Shown: positions 18,397 through 29,400, counted from the first letter of the stretch. The stretch is DNA of 64,000 bases from Bordetella genomosp. 10 (GCF_002261225.1 NZ_NEVM01000005.1:744001-808000), one strand, 5' to 3'. The notes: generated by a model not told the origin, from the letters alone. Program-made: numbers and translations.

Positions 18397-19335
18397 TTAT
18401 ACCGGCGGCAGCGCCGCGCGCTTGTCGTGGCGGGCCAGGCGCGTCAGCAGATGCTCGACCTCGGCGCGCGCGGTCGCCGACATCGGGCTGGCCGGGCGGC
18501 GCTGCGCGGCGGAGGTCAGGATGCCCCGGCGCATCATCACGTACTTGCGCACGGCCAGGCCGGCGCCCGGCTGCTGCTCGTAGCGCAGCAGCGGCAGGTG
18601 CGCGTCGAACAGGTCGTGCGCGGCCTCGCGCTCGCCCGCGGCATTCAGGCGCACCACGTCGCACAGCATGTCCGGGAAGCAGTAACCGGTATTGGCGCCG
18701 TCGGCGCCGCGCTCCACTTCGTAGTCCAGGAACAGGCCGTTGTTGCCGCACAGGATGGAGATGTGCCGCATGGAGCCGTCCTTCTCGAAGCCGCGCAGGG
18801 TGGAGATCTTCTCCAGGCCCGGCCAGTCCTCATGCTTGAGCATCACGCAAGACGGCAGTTCCTGCACGATGCGGCGGATCACGGCGGGCGTCATCTGCAC
18901 CGAGAAGGTCAGCGGGTAGTCCTGCAGCACGAAGGGCACGTCCGCGCCGATCGCCTCCACCGCCTGGCGGTAGTAATTGACGATCTGGTCGTCGGTGCGC
19001 AGGGTATTGGGCGGGGCGATCATCACGCCGGCCGCGCCCTGCGCCATGACTTCATGCGTCAACGCGCGCATGGCGGCGAAACCCGGCGCCGACACGCCCA
19101 CCACGACCGGCAGGCTGGCGGCGCGGCGGATGACCTGGCCGGCCACCGCCACGGATTCGGCGTGCTCCAGCTTGGGCGCCTCGCCCAGTTGCCCGAGCAC
19201 GGTCAGGCCGGTCGAGCCGCAGGCCAGGTAGAAATCCGTCATGCGGTCGACGGACGCCTTGTCGATGGCGCCGTCATCGAAGAACGGCGTGGGGGCGATG
19301 GGAAAAACGCCTTTGGCGTCGGCGGTGAGCAACAT
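18397..19335 (-). CDS. DapA-superfamily lyase/aldolase, not DapA itself
   Basis: A 312-residue TIM-barrel enzyme of the dihydrodipicolinate synthase/N-acetylneuraminate lyase superfamily. The Schiff-base lysine is Lys167 (CVMLKHEDW) and the catalytic tyrosine Tyr140 (VLQDYPL). The Thr-Thr pair of true DapA (GTTGE) is replaced by GQLGE at 48-52, so dihydrodipicolinate synthesis is unlikely; a sugar-acid or other 2-keto-acid aldolase/dehydratase is more plausible. AGGGAG lies about 8 bases before the ATG. It is between the ABC-2 genes and fmdB, with spacers of 107 and 158 bases, and has no obvious pathway partner. Confidence 0.82.
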   Translation of the reverse strand: MLLTADAKGVFPIAPTPFFDDGAIDKASVDRMTDFYLACGSTGLTVLGQLGEAPKLEHAESVAVAGQVIRRAASLPVVVGVSAPGFAAMRALTHEVMAQGAAGVMIAPPNTLRTDDQIVNYYRQAVEAIGADVPFVLQDYPLTFSVQMTPAVIRRIVQELPSCVMLKHEDWPGLEKISTLRGFEKDGSMRHISILCGNNGLFLDYEVERGADGANTGYCFPDMLCDVVRLNAAGEREAAHDLFDAHLPLLRYEQQPGAGLAVRKYVMMRRGILTSAAQRRPASPMSATARAEVEHLLTRLARHDKRAALPPV

Positions 19336-19493
19336 GCTGCGACTCCCTGGAGAGGTGGTGGGAAGGGGCGGCCGCGCCCCGCGATGCGTTCGATCTTAAC
19401 CGCAGCTTCCCGCTCCCGCCTTGTCGCAACGCAACATTCGACGCCGGCGGGCCCCGTCTCCGCCCCGGGGCGACGCCTCCCGCGCCGCGCCGC

Positions 19494-19826
19494 TCAGTGG
19501 CTGATCATCCAGGGCCTGCTGTCGGCGAACGTCTTGCCGCCGTCCGCCGTCTTGCGGGTCTTGCCCGGCAGCTTGCCGCCGCCGCAGCAGCCGCAATGCA
19601 TGCCGTGGCCGCCGCGCGAACTGCGCGGTTCGTGGGCGCTGCGCTCGTTCATCGCGCGCGCCCGGTTCACCGCCGAGGACAGGGCGCCCAGCGCGGGGGC
19701 GCCGCCGACGATGCGCGGCGACTCCCCGCCGCACGCCGGGCAGGCGGCGGGATCGCGCCACGCCGCCAGCGGCCGCATGGCCGCGAATTCCCCGCACGCG
19801 GGGCAACGGTAGTCGTATAACGGCAT
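19494..19826 (-). CDS. fmdB: FmdB-type zinc-ribbon regulatory protein
   Basis: A 110-residue protein. It opens with the FmdB zinc ribbon: MPLYDYRCPACGEF and, about 25 residues later, CPACGGES, giving two CxxC knuckles. The C-terminal half carries a second small cluster HCGCCGGGK and a basic tail. FmdB was described as a regulator accompanying formamidase in Methylophilus methylotrophus. AGGAG sits 7 bases before the ATG, and the gene lies 19 bases after fmdA, so they are co-transcribed. It may bind DNA or serve as a metal-binding helper; the mechanism is not established. Confidence 0.88.
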   Translation of the reverse strand: MPLYDYRCPACGEFAAMRPLAAWRDPAACPACGGESPRIVGGAPALGALSSAVNRARAMNERSAHEPRSSRGGHGMHCGCCGGGKLPGKTRKTADGGKTFADSRPWMISH

Positions 19827-19845
19827 GGCCGGTCTCCTGGCGGGC

Positions 19846-21075
19846 TCAGAGATCCGGCGAGAGGGGCATGTCGACCCCGCCGCTGACCGCCTTGACCGGC
19901 CCGCCGGCCGAAGGCTGGATGTCGAAATCGAAGATTTCGGTCGGCAGCCACAGCGTGGCGCACGCATTGGGAATATCCACCACGCCGCTGATATGGCCCT
20001 GCACCGGCGCCGTGCCCAGGATGGAATAGGCCTGGGCGCCGGAGTAGCCGAACTTCTTCAGGTATTCGATGGCGTTGAGGCAGGCCTGGCGGTAGGCGAT
20101 GTGCACGTCGAGATAATGCTGGCTGCCCTTCTCATCGACGGAAATGCCTTCGAAGATCAGGTAATCCTTGTAATTCGGCGTAATCGGACTCGGCTTGAAG
20201 ATGGGGTTGCGGATCGCATACTTCGCCATGCCGCCCTTGATCAGGTTGACCCGCATATGGATCCAGCCGGCCATTTCGATGGCGCCGCAGAACGTGATCT
20301 CGCCGTCCCCCTGCGAAAAGTGCAGGTCGCCCACCGACAGGCCGCCGCCCTTCACGTAGACGGGAAAGAAGACGCGCGAACCGCGCGACAGGTCCTTGAT
20401 ATCGCAATTGCCGCCGTGCTCGCGCGGCGGCACCGTGCGCGCGCCCTCGGCGGCTGCCTTGTCGCGCGCCGCGCCGGACAGCTTGCCCATGTGCGCCGTC
20501 TTCGGCGCGGGCGGATTGGCCAGCGGCGGCACGCGGCCGGGATCGGTGTCGATCAGCGCCTGCTCGCGCTTGTTCCAGTTCTCGAGCAGCGCCTGGTCGG
20601 GCAGGCAGCCGATCAGCCCCGGATGGATCAGGCCGGCGAAGTTCACGCCGGGAATATGACGCGAGCTGGTGTACATGCCATGGAAATCCCAGATGGATTT
20701 CTGCGCCTGGGGAAAATGCTCGGTCAGGAAGCCGCCGCCGTTCTTCTTGCTGAAGAAACCGTTGAAGCCCCACAAGCTGTCCGGCTTGGCGCCGATGTCG
20801 AGGAAATCGACCACCAGCAGATCGCCCGGTTCGGCGCCTTCCACGCCCACCGGACCGGACAGGAAATGCACGGTCGACAGGTCGACGTCGCGCACGTCGT
20901 CCGCGCTGTCGTCGTTCTTGATGGCGCCGCCCGTCCAGTCATAGGTTTCCAGCACGAAATCGTCGCCGGGCTTGACCCACACCGCGATGGGGATGTCGGG
21001 ATGCCAGCGGTTATGGATGTTCTCGTTCTCGTAGGGCGACTGGGCCAGGTCGACTTTGATCAGGGTATCGGGCAT
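19846..21075 (-). CDS. fmdA: formamidase (acetamidase/formamidase family)
   Basis: A 409-residue enzyme that hydrolyses formamide, and in some family members other short amides, to ammonia and the acid. Recognisable stretches are the opening MPDTLIKVDLAQSP, HNRWHPDIP, TGGAIKNDDSADDVRD, PGDLLVVDFLDIG, HPGLIGCLP and the PREHGGNCDIKDLSRGS segment of the active-site region. Length is typical for FmdA. AAGGAG precedes the ATG. It lies downstream of urtABCDE on the same strand, 112 bases after urtE, and upstream of fmdB, so imported amide would be hydrolysed in the cytoplasm as a nitrogen source. Confidence 0.93.
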   Translation of the reverse strand: MPDTLIKVDLAQSPYENENIHNRWHPDIPIAVWVKPGDDFVLETYDWTGGAIKNDDSADDVRDVDLSTVHFLSGPVGVEGAEPGDLLVVDFLDIGAKPDSLWGFNGFFSKKNGGGFLTEHFPQAQKSIWDFHGMYTSSRHIPGVNFAGLIHPGLIGCLPDQALLENWNKREQALIDTDPGRVPPLANPPAPKTAHMGKLSGAARDKAAAEGARTVPPREHGGNCDIKDLSRGSRVFFPVYVKGGGLSVGDLHFSQGDGEITFCGAIEMAGWIHMRVNLIKGGMAKYAIRNPIFKPSPITPNYKDYLIFEGISVDEKGSQHYLDVHIAYRQACLNAIEYLKKFGYSGAQAYSILGTAPVQGHISGVVDIPNACATLWLPTEIFDFDIQPSAGGPVKAVSGGVDMPLSPDL

Positions 21076-21187
21076 GACATGCTCCTTGGGTGGATGAAGC
21101 GCTGGTGAAGAAACGGCGCCGGCGGGCGGATGGCGTCCGCATGCCCGCCGGGGTGGAGGGCATGGGCCGCGCCGGCCCCGGGCGTAG

Positions 21188-21880
21188 CTATACGGACAGG
21201 TAGCGGCTGATGGTCTGCTCGTCGACCTCGTCCCGCCTGTTCTCGTGCACGAAGCGTCCCTTGTCGATGACGATCAGGCGGTCGGCGATCTGCATGGTGA
21301 AACTGAGCACCTGCTCGGACACCACGATGGCCAGGTCCTTCAGCTTGCGGATTTCCAGCAGCGTGCGCGCGATGTCCTTGATGATGGACGGCTGGATGCC
21401 TTCGGTCGGCTCGTCCAGCATCAATACCTTGGGCCCGGTCACCAGGGCGCGGGCGATGGCCAGTTGCTGCTGCTGGCCGCCGGACAGGTCGCCGCCGCGC
21501 CGACGCCGCATCTCGTGCAGCACCGGGAACAGCGAGAAGATTTCCTCGGGCACCGGATCGCGCAAGGCGCGGCCGCGCAGGCCGGTGCGGATGTTCTCCT
21601 CCACCGTCAGCGTGGGAAAGATCATGCGGCCCTGCGGCACGTAGGCGACGCCGGCGCGCACCCGCTGGAAACTCTCCATGCGGGTGATGTCCTGGCCGTC
21701 GACCTCCACCTTGCCTCCCATCGCGGGCAGCACGCCCATCATGGTCTTGAACAGCGTGGTCTTGCCCATGCCGTTGCGGCCCATCACGGCCACGATCTCG
21801 CCCTTGGCGATGGCGAGGTCGACGCCGTGGATCACACGGCTCTGGCCATACCCGGATTGCAGTCCCGATACGGTGAACAT
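21188..21880 (-). CDS. urtE: urea/amide ABC transporter ATPase UrtE
   Basis: A 230-residue branched-chain-type (HAAT) ATPase. Walker A is MGRNGMGKTT, the signature LSGGQQQQLAIARAL, Walker B VLMLDEPTEGIQPS; the GIQPS end is typical of UrtE/LivF. AGGAGA lies 6 bases before the ATG at 21880; an in-frame start 22 codons earlier would add an Arg/Ala tail. It pairs with UrtD to energise UrtBC. The gene follows urtD by 62 bases. The nearby fmdA raises the option that the importer takes formamide or other short amides as well as urea. Confidence 0.92.
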   Translation of the reverse strand: MFTVSGLQSGYGQSRVIHGVDLAIAKGEIVAVMGRNGMGKTTLFKTMMGVLPAMGGKVEVDGQDITRMESFQRVRAGVAYVPQGRMIFPTLTVEENIRTGLRGRALRDPVPEEIFSLFPVLHEMRRRRGGDLSGGQQQQLAIARALVTGPKVLMLDEPTEGIQPSIIKDIARTLLEIRKLKDLAIVVSEQVLSFTMQIADRLIVIDKGRFVHENRRDEVDEQTISRYLSV

Positions 21881-21942
21881 GGCTTCTCTCCTGGAAAACG
21901 GACCGGCGGCCGCGAGCGCGAGGGCCCGCGGCCGGCGCCTCG

Positions 21943-22712
<770 letters not shown>

Positions 22713-22716
<4 letters not shown>

Positions 22717-23930
22717 GCGGCCTCCGTATTGCCGGGAGCGGACTTGGCGGGGTTGGCCGGGGCGGCGGGCGCGACGACCGGGTCGAGGGCCGGGCCGGCC
22801 GCGGGACTGCCCTTCCCGGCCGCGGCGGCTTGCGCGCCAGGGCCCAGGCGCGGCTTTACCAGGCGCGGCTTCACGTATTGCGCGTAGAGGCCGGCCAGGC
22901 CGTTGGGAAAAGCCATCACCACGGCGATGAAGAGGCCGCCCATCAGGAACAGCCACAGTTGCGGGAAGCTTTCCGAGAAATAGCTCTTGCCGAAGTTCAC
23001 CAGCAGGGTGCCGTAGACCGCGCCCAGCAGGGACAGCCGGCCGCCGACCGCGGCGAAGATCACCATTTCGATGGACGGCACGATGCCGACGAAGGACGGC
23101 GACATGAAACCCACCTGCAGCGTGAACATGGCCCCGCCGATGGCCGAGAACACCGCCGCCACGCAGAACACGAACACCTTGAAGCTGGACACGTCGTAGC
23201 CGGAGAAACGCACCCGCTCCTCCTTGTCGCGCATCGCCATCAGCAGCTTGCCCAGCTTGGAAGACAGCAGGAAACGGCCGAACAGGAGGCAGGCGAACAG
23301 CAGCGCCGCGTTGACGAAGTACAGGACGACGCGCGCCGAATCGCCGCGGATGTCCCAGCCCAGCAGCGTGCGCAGGTCCGTGATGCCGTTGACGCCGCCG
23401 GTGTAGCCCTGCTGGCCGATGATCAGCACCGACAGGATCAACGCCACGGCCTGGGTCACGATGGCGAAGTAGGTGTCCCCCACGCGCCGCTTGAACATGG
23501 CCGCGCCCAGCACCAGCGCCAGCAGCGCCGGCACGATGGGCACGGCGAACAGCGTGAAGACGAAGCTCTTGAACGGCGCCCAGAACCACGGCAGCGCCGT
23601 GACCTGGTTCCAGTCCATGAAGTCCGGAATGCCGGGCGTGGACTGGATCCTGGTGGCTTCCACGCTGGAGGCCTCCAGCTTGAGGAACATGGCCATGCAG
23701 TAGCCGCCCAGGCCGAAGAACACGCCCTGTCCCAGGCTGAGGATGCCGCCGTAGCCCCAGCACAGCACCAGCCCCAGGGCGACGAAAGCGTAGGTCAGGT
23801 ACTTGCCGACCAGGTTGAGCCGGAAGCTGTCCAGCAGGAGCGGAAAGAGGACGAAGACCAGCGCCGCCAGGACGGCGATGCCGACCAGGCCTTCGCGGCC
23901 GCCGAGGACGTTCTTGTACAGGGTTTTCAC
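22713..23930 (-). CDS. urtC: urea/amide ABC transporter permease UrtC
   Basis: A 405-residue membrane protein of the LivM class with about ten hydrophobic spans, including LTYAFVALGLVLCWGYGGILSLGQG near residue 45 and the coupling region MAMRDKEERVRFSGYDV. The C-terminal 45 residues are Pro/Ala/Gly-rich (PVVAPAAPANPAKSAPG) and look like a lineage-specific disordered tail. The start is GTG at 23930 with GGGAG 7 bases upstream. It lies 17 bases after urtB and overlaps urtD. Confidence 0.92.
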
Positions 23931-23947
23931 GTTCGTACTCCCGCCGC

Positions 23948-24865
23948 CTACTTGCGGACCTTGATCGAGAACAAGCCTTGCGGACGCAGCATCAGGATGA
24001 CGACCACCGCCGACAGGGTCAGCACCTTGGCCATGGAGCCGGTCAGGAAGAATTCCGACACGGATTGGGTCTGGGCGATGACGAAGGCCGAGGCGATGGT
24101 GCCGTACAGGCTGGCGGCGCCGCCGAACACGACGGTCAGGAAGGTATCGACGATGTACAGCGAACCACTGGTCGGGCCGGTGGACCCGATGGTGGTGAAG
24201 GCCGCGCCGGCGATGCCGGCGATGCCGCAGCCCAGGGCGAACGTCACGCGGTCCACCCGCTTGGTGTCGATGCCCACCGAGCCGCTCATCACGCGGTTCT
24301 GCACCGTGGCGCGCACGTGCAGGCCCCAGGTCGAGCGGAACAGGGCCAGCAGCAGGCCGCAGGTCAGGACCAGGGTGATGAGCATCACCGTCAGCCCGTT
24401 GACCGGGATATCGACGCCCGGCAAGGGCTGCACCGAGCCCATCAGCCATTCCGGCAACGCCGGACTGACTTCGCGCGGACCGAAGATGGAGCGCAGCGCC
24501 TGCTGCATCACCAATGACAGCCCCCAGGTCGCCAGCAGCGTGTCCAGCGGGCGGTGGTACAGGTGGCGGATCAACAGCCACTCCACCAGCCAGCCCAGGA
24601 CGAAGGCGACGGCGAAGGCCGCCGCGATGGCGGCGAAGAAGTAGTAAGGCATGAGCGACGGCAGGTATTGCCGCGTCAGTTCCGAGAACAGGTAGGTGGT
24701 GTAGGCGCCGACGGCGAGGAATTCCCCGTGCGCCATGTTGATGACCCCCATCTGGCCGAAAATGATCGCCAGCCCCAGGGCCATGAGAAGCAGGACGCTG
24801 AAGACGGACAGGCCATTGAAGCCCTGCATCAGGAGAATGGCGCCCAGGTCCGAGAAGGATTCCAT
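23948..24865 (-). CDS. urtB: urea/amide ABC transporter permease UrtB
   Basis: A 305-residue LivH-class permease with about eight spans. Family stretches include LALGLAIIFGQMGVINMAHGEF near residue 30, GWLVEWLLIRHLYHRPLDTL, and the coupling loop RATVQNRVMSGSVGIDTKRV. UrtB proteins are often longer because of a Pro-rich N-terminal extension, which is absent here. GGAGG is visible 7-8 bases upstream of the ATG. It is 87 bases downstream of urtA, the usual gap after a highly expressed binding protein. Confidence 0.92.
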   Translation of the reverse strand: MESFSDLGAILLMQGFNGLSVFSVLLLMALGLAIIFGQMGVINMAHGEFLAVGAYTTYLFSELTRQYLPSLMPYYFFAAIAAAFAVAFVLGWLVEWLLIRHLYHRPLDTLLATWGLSLVMQQALRSIFGPREVSPALPEWLMGSVQPLPGVDIPVNGLTVMLITLVLTCGLLLALFRSTWGLHVRATVQNRVMSGSVGIDTKRVDRVTFALGCGIAGIAGAAFTTIGSTGPTSGSLYIVDTFLTVVFGGAASLYGTIASAFVIAQTQSVSEFFLTGSMAKVLTLSAVVVILMLRPQGLFSIKVRK

Positions 24866-24952
24866 GGCAGGCCTCCAGGTTGGTTCGATGCCTTCGCCTC
24901 GGCGTCGGCGGTGATGGGACCGGGGGCGCGGCGCGCCGCGCCCCGCCCACGC

Positions 24953-26215
24953 TTACTGATAACCCTTGGGGAAGGGATCCGGCTTGATCAGGTCCTTGGT
25001 TTCGAAGACCACGTCGAACTGGCCGTCCTTGCGGATCTGGCCCACGCGCGTGCGGCTCCACAGGTGATGGTTGGGGTCGACCTTGACGTAGCCTTCCGGC
25101 GCTTCCTTGAACTCCTGGTTCGGCGCCGCCGCCACGACCTTGTCGACGTCGAAGCTGCCGGCCTTCTCGACCGCCATCTTCCACAGCCACGGCCCCAGGT
25201 AGGCGGCCTGCGTCACGTCGCCGATCACGGCGTTGGGGCCGTACTTGGCCTTGAACGCGGCGACGAACTTCTTGTTGTTCGGGTTGTCCAGGCTCTGGAA
25301 GTACTTCATGCAGGAATAGAAGCCCTCGGCGTTCTCGCCGCCGATGCCCAGCAGCTCGTCCTCGGTCACGGAAATCGTCAACAGCTTCTGCTTGTCCGAG
25401 GTGACGCCGGCGGCCTTCAACTGCTTGTAGAAGGACACGTTGCTGCCGCCCACCACGTCGGCGAACACCACGTCCGGCTTCTTCAGCTTGATCTTGTTGA
25501 TCAGCGAACCGAATTGGGTGTGGCCCAACGGGTAGTATTCCTCGCCCACCACCTCGCCCTTGAGCACGTTCTCGATGTGCTTGCGCGCGATCTTGTTCGA
25601 CGTGCGCGGCCAGATGTAGTCGGACCCGACCAGGTAGAAGGTCCGGGCCTTCTTTTCCTCGTGCAGCCAGTTCAGGCTGGCGAGGATCTGCTGGGTGGCC
25701 TCCTGGCCGGTATAGAAGACGTTCTTGGACTGCTCCAGCCCTTCGTAGAAGGTCGGGTAGTACAACAGGCCGTTTTCCTTTTCGAAGACCGGCAGCACCG
25801 CCTTGCGCGAGGCCGAGGTCCAGCAGCCGAACACGGTGGCGACCTTGTCGCTGACCAGCAGCTTGCGCGCCTTTTCGGCGAAGGTCGGCCAGTCCGACGC
25901 GCCGTCTTCCTGGATGATCCTGATCTGGCGGCCCAGGATGCCGCCGGCGGCGTTGATCTGCTCGATCGCCAGGCGCTCGGCCTGGATCGAGCCGGTCTCG
26001 CTGATGGCCATGGTCCCGGTGGCCGAGTGCAGTTGGCCCACGGTCACCTCGGTGTCGGTGACGGCCAGCCCCGTGGTATTGACGGCCGCCGTGGCCGGTC
26101 CGGCGGCGCGGCTGAAGGCGGGCACCCCCAGCAGCGGCAGCGAGGCCAGCGCCAGGGCCGCGCGCCGGCGCGAAGGCGACACGGGGTCGTTTTGGAAAGG
26201 GGGTTTGCGGGACAT
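24953..26215 (-). CDS. urtA: urea/amide ABC transporter binding protein UrtA
   Basis: A 420-residue periplasmic binding protein (type 1 fold). The twin-arginine-type signal (SRRRAALALASLPLLG) ends near residue 38. The mature protein has the UrtA pattern: VTVGQLHSATGTMAISETG at the start, AGGILGRQIRIIQEDGASDWPTFAEKA, VFGCWTSASRKAVLPVFEK, GLLYYPTFYEGLEQS and FYLVGSDYIWPRTSNKI. AAGGAG lies 6 bases before the ATG. It is the first gene of urtABCDE-fmdAB, divergent from the permease-kinase gene with 196 bases between them. Operator-like repeats in that gap suggest control by the neighbouring response regulator. Confidence 0.93.
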   Translation of the reverse strand: MSRKPPFQNDPVSPSRRRAALALASLPLLGVPAFSRAAGPATAAVNTTGLAVTDTEVTVGQLHSATGTMAISETGSIQAERLAIEQINAAGGILGRQIRIIQEDGASDWPTFAEKARKLLVSDKVATVFGCWTSASRKAVLPVFEKENGLLYYPTFYEGLEQSKNVFYTGQEATQQILASLNWLHEEKKARTFYLVGSDYIWPRTSNKIARKHIENVLKGEVVGEEYYPLGHTQFGSLINKIKLKKPDVVFADVVGGSNVSFYKQLKAAGVTSDKQKLLTISVTEDELLGIGGENAEGFYSCMKYFQSLDNPNNKKFVAAFKAKYGPNAVIGDVTQAAYLGPWLWKMAVEKAGSFDVDKVVAAAPNQEFKEAPEGYVKVDPNHHLWSRTRVGQIRKDGQFDVVFETKDLIKPDPFPKGYQ

Positions 26216-26330
26216 CGAACGCTCCTTGCGGATGAGGCGCTTCAGGGGAAACCCGATGCCGCGGCGGCGCTGGAAGGGACGCCGCGTCCGGGGGTTCGAT
26301 GCCATACTAGGAACGCATGACGCAGCGCAA

Positions 26331-26348
26331 CATACGTTGATTGACGTA
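26331..26348. promoter_or_regulatory. operator-like palindrome, copy 1
   Basis: CATACGTTGATTGACGTA contains the perfect inverted repeat TACGT-N6-ACGTA. It lies 116 bases before urtA and shares 14 of 17 bases with a second copy centred 52 bases away, about five helical turns. It is a probable site for the neighbouring LuxR-type response regulator (inference). Confidence 0.55.
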
Positions 26349-26382
26349 GTGGCCGCCGCGCCCGCAGCGAGTAAAAAACCGG

Positions 26383-26400
26383 CATACGTCGATCGACGCA
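26383..26400. promoter_or_regulatory. operator-like palindrome, copy 2
   Basis: CATACGTCGATCGACGCA has the perfect core palindrome GTCGATCGAC and the same layout as copy 1. It ends 12 bases before the ATG of the permease-kinase gene, so it could mediate autoregulation. Confidence 0.55.
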
Positions 26401-26411
26401 TATCTGCCCAC

Positions 26412-29400
26412 ATGAACACGACAAGGGAACAACGCGTGGACGCCAGCGCAACCCAACGCATCGTCAAGGTCAGGCGCGACTACAACACGTGGGTCGCCAA
26501 CGAGACCCTGGAGGACTACGCGCTGCGTTTCACGCCGCTGTCCTTCCGCAAGTGGTCCGAGCTCCGCGTCGCCAACACCGCCCTGGGCGCCGTCTCCTTC
26601 CTGGCGCTGGAGGCCATCGGCGGCGCGCTGGCCTTGAACTACGGCTTCATCAACGCCTTCTGGTCCATCATGGCGGTGTCGGTGCTGATCTTCCTGACGG
26701 GCCTGCCCATCGCCTACTACGCCGCCCGCCACGGCCTGGACATGGACCTGCTGACGCGCGGCGCCGGCTTCGGCTACATCGGCTCGACCATCACGTCGCT
26801 GATCTACGCGTCCTTCACCTTCATCTTCTTCGCGCTGGAGGCGGCCATCATGGCGCTGGCGCTGGAGCTGTGCACGGGACTGCCGTTATCGCTGGGCTAC
26901 CTGGCCTGCGCGGTGGCCATCATCCCTTTCGTCACCTACGGCATCACGCTGATCAACCGCCTGCAGGCCTGGACGCAGCCGGTGTGGCTGCTGCTGCTGA
27001 CGCTCCCGTATGTCTTCATCCTCGCCAAGGATCCCGGCGCCCTTGCCGGCCTGCTCGACTACGCCGGCCGCGGCGGCAACGGCGGCCACTTCGACCTGCT
27101 GATGTTCGGCGCCGGCGTGGCCGTGGGCGCGGCGCTGATCACGCAGATCGGCGAACAGGTCGACTTCCTGCGGTTCCTGCCCGCCCGGACGGCCACCAAC
27201 CGCGGGCGCTGGTGGCTGGCCCTGCTGTGCGCCGGCCCGGGCTGGATCGTCCCGGGCGCGGCCAAGATGCTGGCCGGCGCCTTCCTGGCCTACCTGGCGC
27301 TGGGCCACGGGGTGCCGGCGGCCAAGGCGGCCGACCCGACCAAGATGTACCTGGTGGCCTTCCGCTACGTCTTCGACCATCCGGCCTGGGCGCTGGGCGC
27401 GATGACGCTGTTCGTGGTGGTGTCGCAGGTGAAGATCAACGTCACCAACGCCTACGCCGGCTCGCTGGCCTGGTCCAATTTCTTCGCCCGCATCACCCAC
27501 AGCCACCCCGGCCGCGTGGTGTGGCTGGTGTTCAACGTGCTGATCGCCATCGGCCTGATGGAGATGGGCGTGTTCGACGCGCTCGAGCACGTGCTGGCCA
27601 TCTTCGCGCACGTCGCCATCGCGTGGATAGGCGCGCTGGTGGCGGACCTGGTGATCAACAAGCCGCTAGGCCTGAGCCCGCGCGGCATCGAATTCCGGCG
27701 CGCCTATCTGTACGACATCAATCCGGTGGGCGTGGGCAGCATGCTGCTGGCCCTGATCCTGTCGCTGGTGGCCTACGCCGGCGCGTTCGGCGCGGTGGCC
27801 GAGGCCCTCTCGCCCTTCATCGCGCTGCTGGCGGCGTTCGTCACCGCGCCGGCGATCGCCCGCGCCACGCGCGGCCGCTACTATCTGGCGCGCCGGCCGC
27901 ATGACTTCCCGGATGCCGCGCCCCGCTCGGAAACGTGCGGCAACCGCGCCGCCAGCGGCGCGGGCGCATCGCCGCGCGGCCTGCGCTGCGTCATCTGCGC
28001 CAACATCTTCGAAGCGCAGGACATGGCGCAATGCCCGGCCTACAGCGGCGCCATCTGCTCCCTGTGCTGCACGCTGGACGCCCGCTGCCAGGACCGCTGC
28101 AAGACCGGATCGCGCCTGCAGGACCAACTGGGCGCCGCGTTGCGCGGCATCCTGCCCGGCGCCGCCACGCCGCTGTTCCATACCCGCCTGGCGCACTACC
28201 TGGTGGCGATCGGCATGATAGGCGGGCTGCTCGCCGCCATCCTGTCGCTCATCTATTACCAGGAAGCCGTCACCTTCGCGCAGATCGGCGCCGACACCTC
28301 GGCGCTGCGCTCGACCTTCCTCAAATTGTTCGCCGCGCTGCTGCTGATCGGCGGCGTGGCCGCGTGGTGGCTGGTGCTGACCAACGAGAGCCGCCAGGTG
28401 GCGCAGGAGGAATCCGATCGCCAGACCAACCTGCTGCTGCGGGAAATCGAGGCCCACCGCCGGACCGACGCCCAGTTGCAAAAGGCCAAGGAGGCGGCCG
28501 AGGCCGCCAACCTCGCCAAGAGCCGCTTCATGGGCGGAATGAGCCATGAACTGCGCGCGCCGCTGAACAGCATCCTGGGCTACGCGCAGATCCTGCAGCG
28601 CGACGCCGCCATGCCGGCCGGCCGGCGCGAGGCCGTCGACGTCATCCACCGCAGCGGCAAGCATCTCATCGGCCTGATCGACGGCCTGCTGGACATCGCC
28701 CGCATCGAGGCCGGCAAGCTGCGCCTGGAAACCGCCGACCTGCGCCTGCCGGAATTCCTCGACCAGATCGTCAAGATGTTCCGGCCGCAGACCGCCCTGA
28801 AGGGACTGTCCTTCCACTACGAGACGGCCGCCAACCTGCCCAAGATCGTCCACATCGACGAGAAGCGCCTGCGCCAGATCCTCGTCAACCTGATGAGCAA
28901 TGCCGTGAAGTTCACCCGCGCCGGCCACGTGGCCTTGCGCGTGCGCTATGCCTCCAACATGGTGCAGATGGAAGTGGAGGACAGCGGGGCCGGCATTCCG
29001 GCGCAGGACCTGGAGCGCATCTTCATGCCCTTCGAGCGCAGTTGGGCGGCCGACGAGCAGGCCGACACCGGCACCGGACTGGGCCTGACCATCTGCCGCA
29101 TGCTGACCGGCATCATGGGCGGCGAGCTCACCGTGCGCAGCGAGGTCGGCCGGGGCAGCGCCTTCACCCTCAAGCTGTTCCTGCCGGAAGTGCGTTCGCC
29201 GCGCAGCGACCTGCGGCCCGGCGGCCTGGTGGTCGGCTACGCCGGGGAGCGGCGCGGCGTGCTGATCGTCGACGACCAGCCGTCGCAGCGCCGCCTGCTG
29301 CGCGAGATGCTGGAGCCGCTGGGCTTCGCCATCCACGAGGCGGCCAACGGCCAGGACTGCCTGGCCCGCGCGCACACGCTGCGGCCGGACCTGATCCTGA

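Noticed and set aside
26285..26305. GGGTTCGATGCC resembling a tRNA T-arm near the urtA promoter
   Set aside because: The stem does not pair and no cloverleaf can be built around it.
25803..26411. Long upstream extension of the permease-kinase frame
   Set aside because: It runs antisense through urtA and has no family similarity; the NCS1 domain begins after the ATG at 26412.
26216..26411. Sigma54 (GG-N10-GC) promoter for urtA
   Set aside because: No TGGCAC-N5-TTGCA-like match was seen in the gap on either strand.
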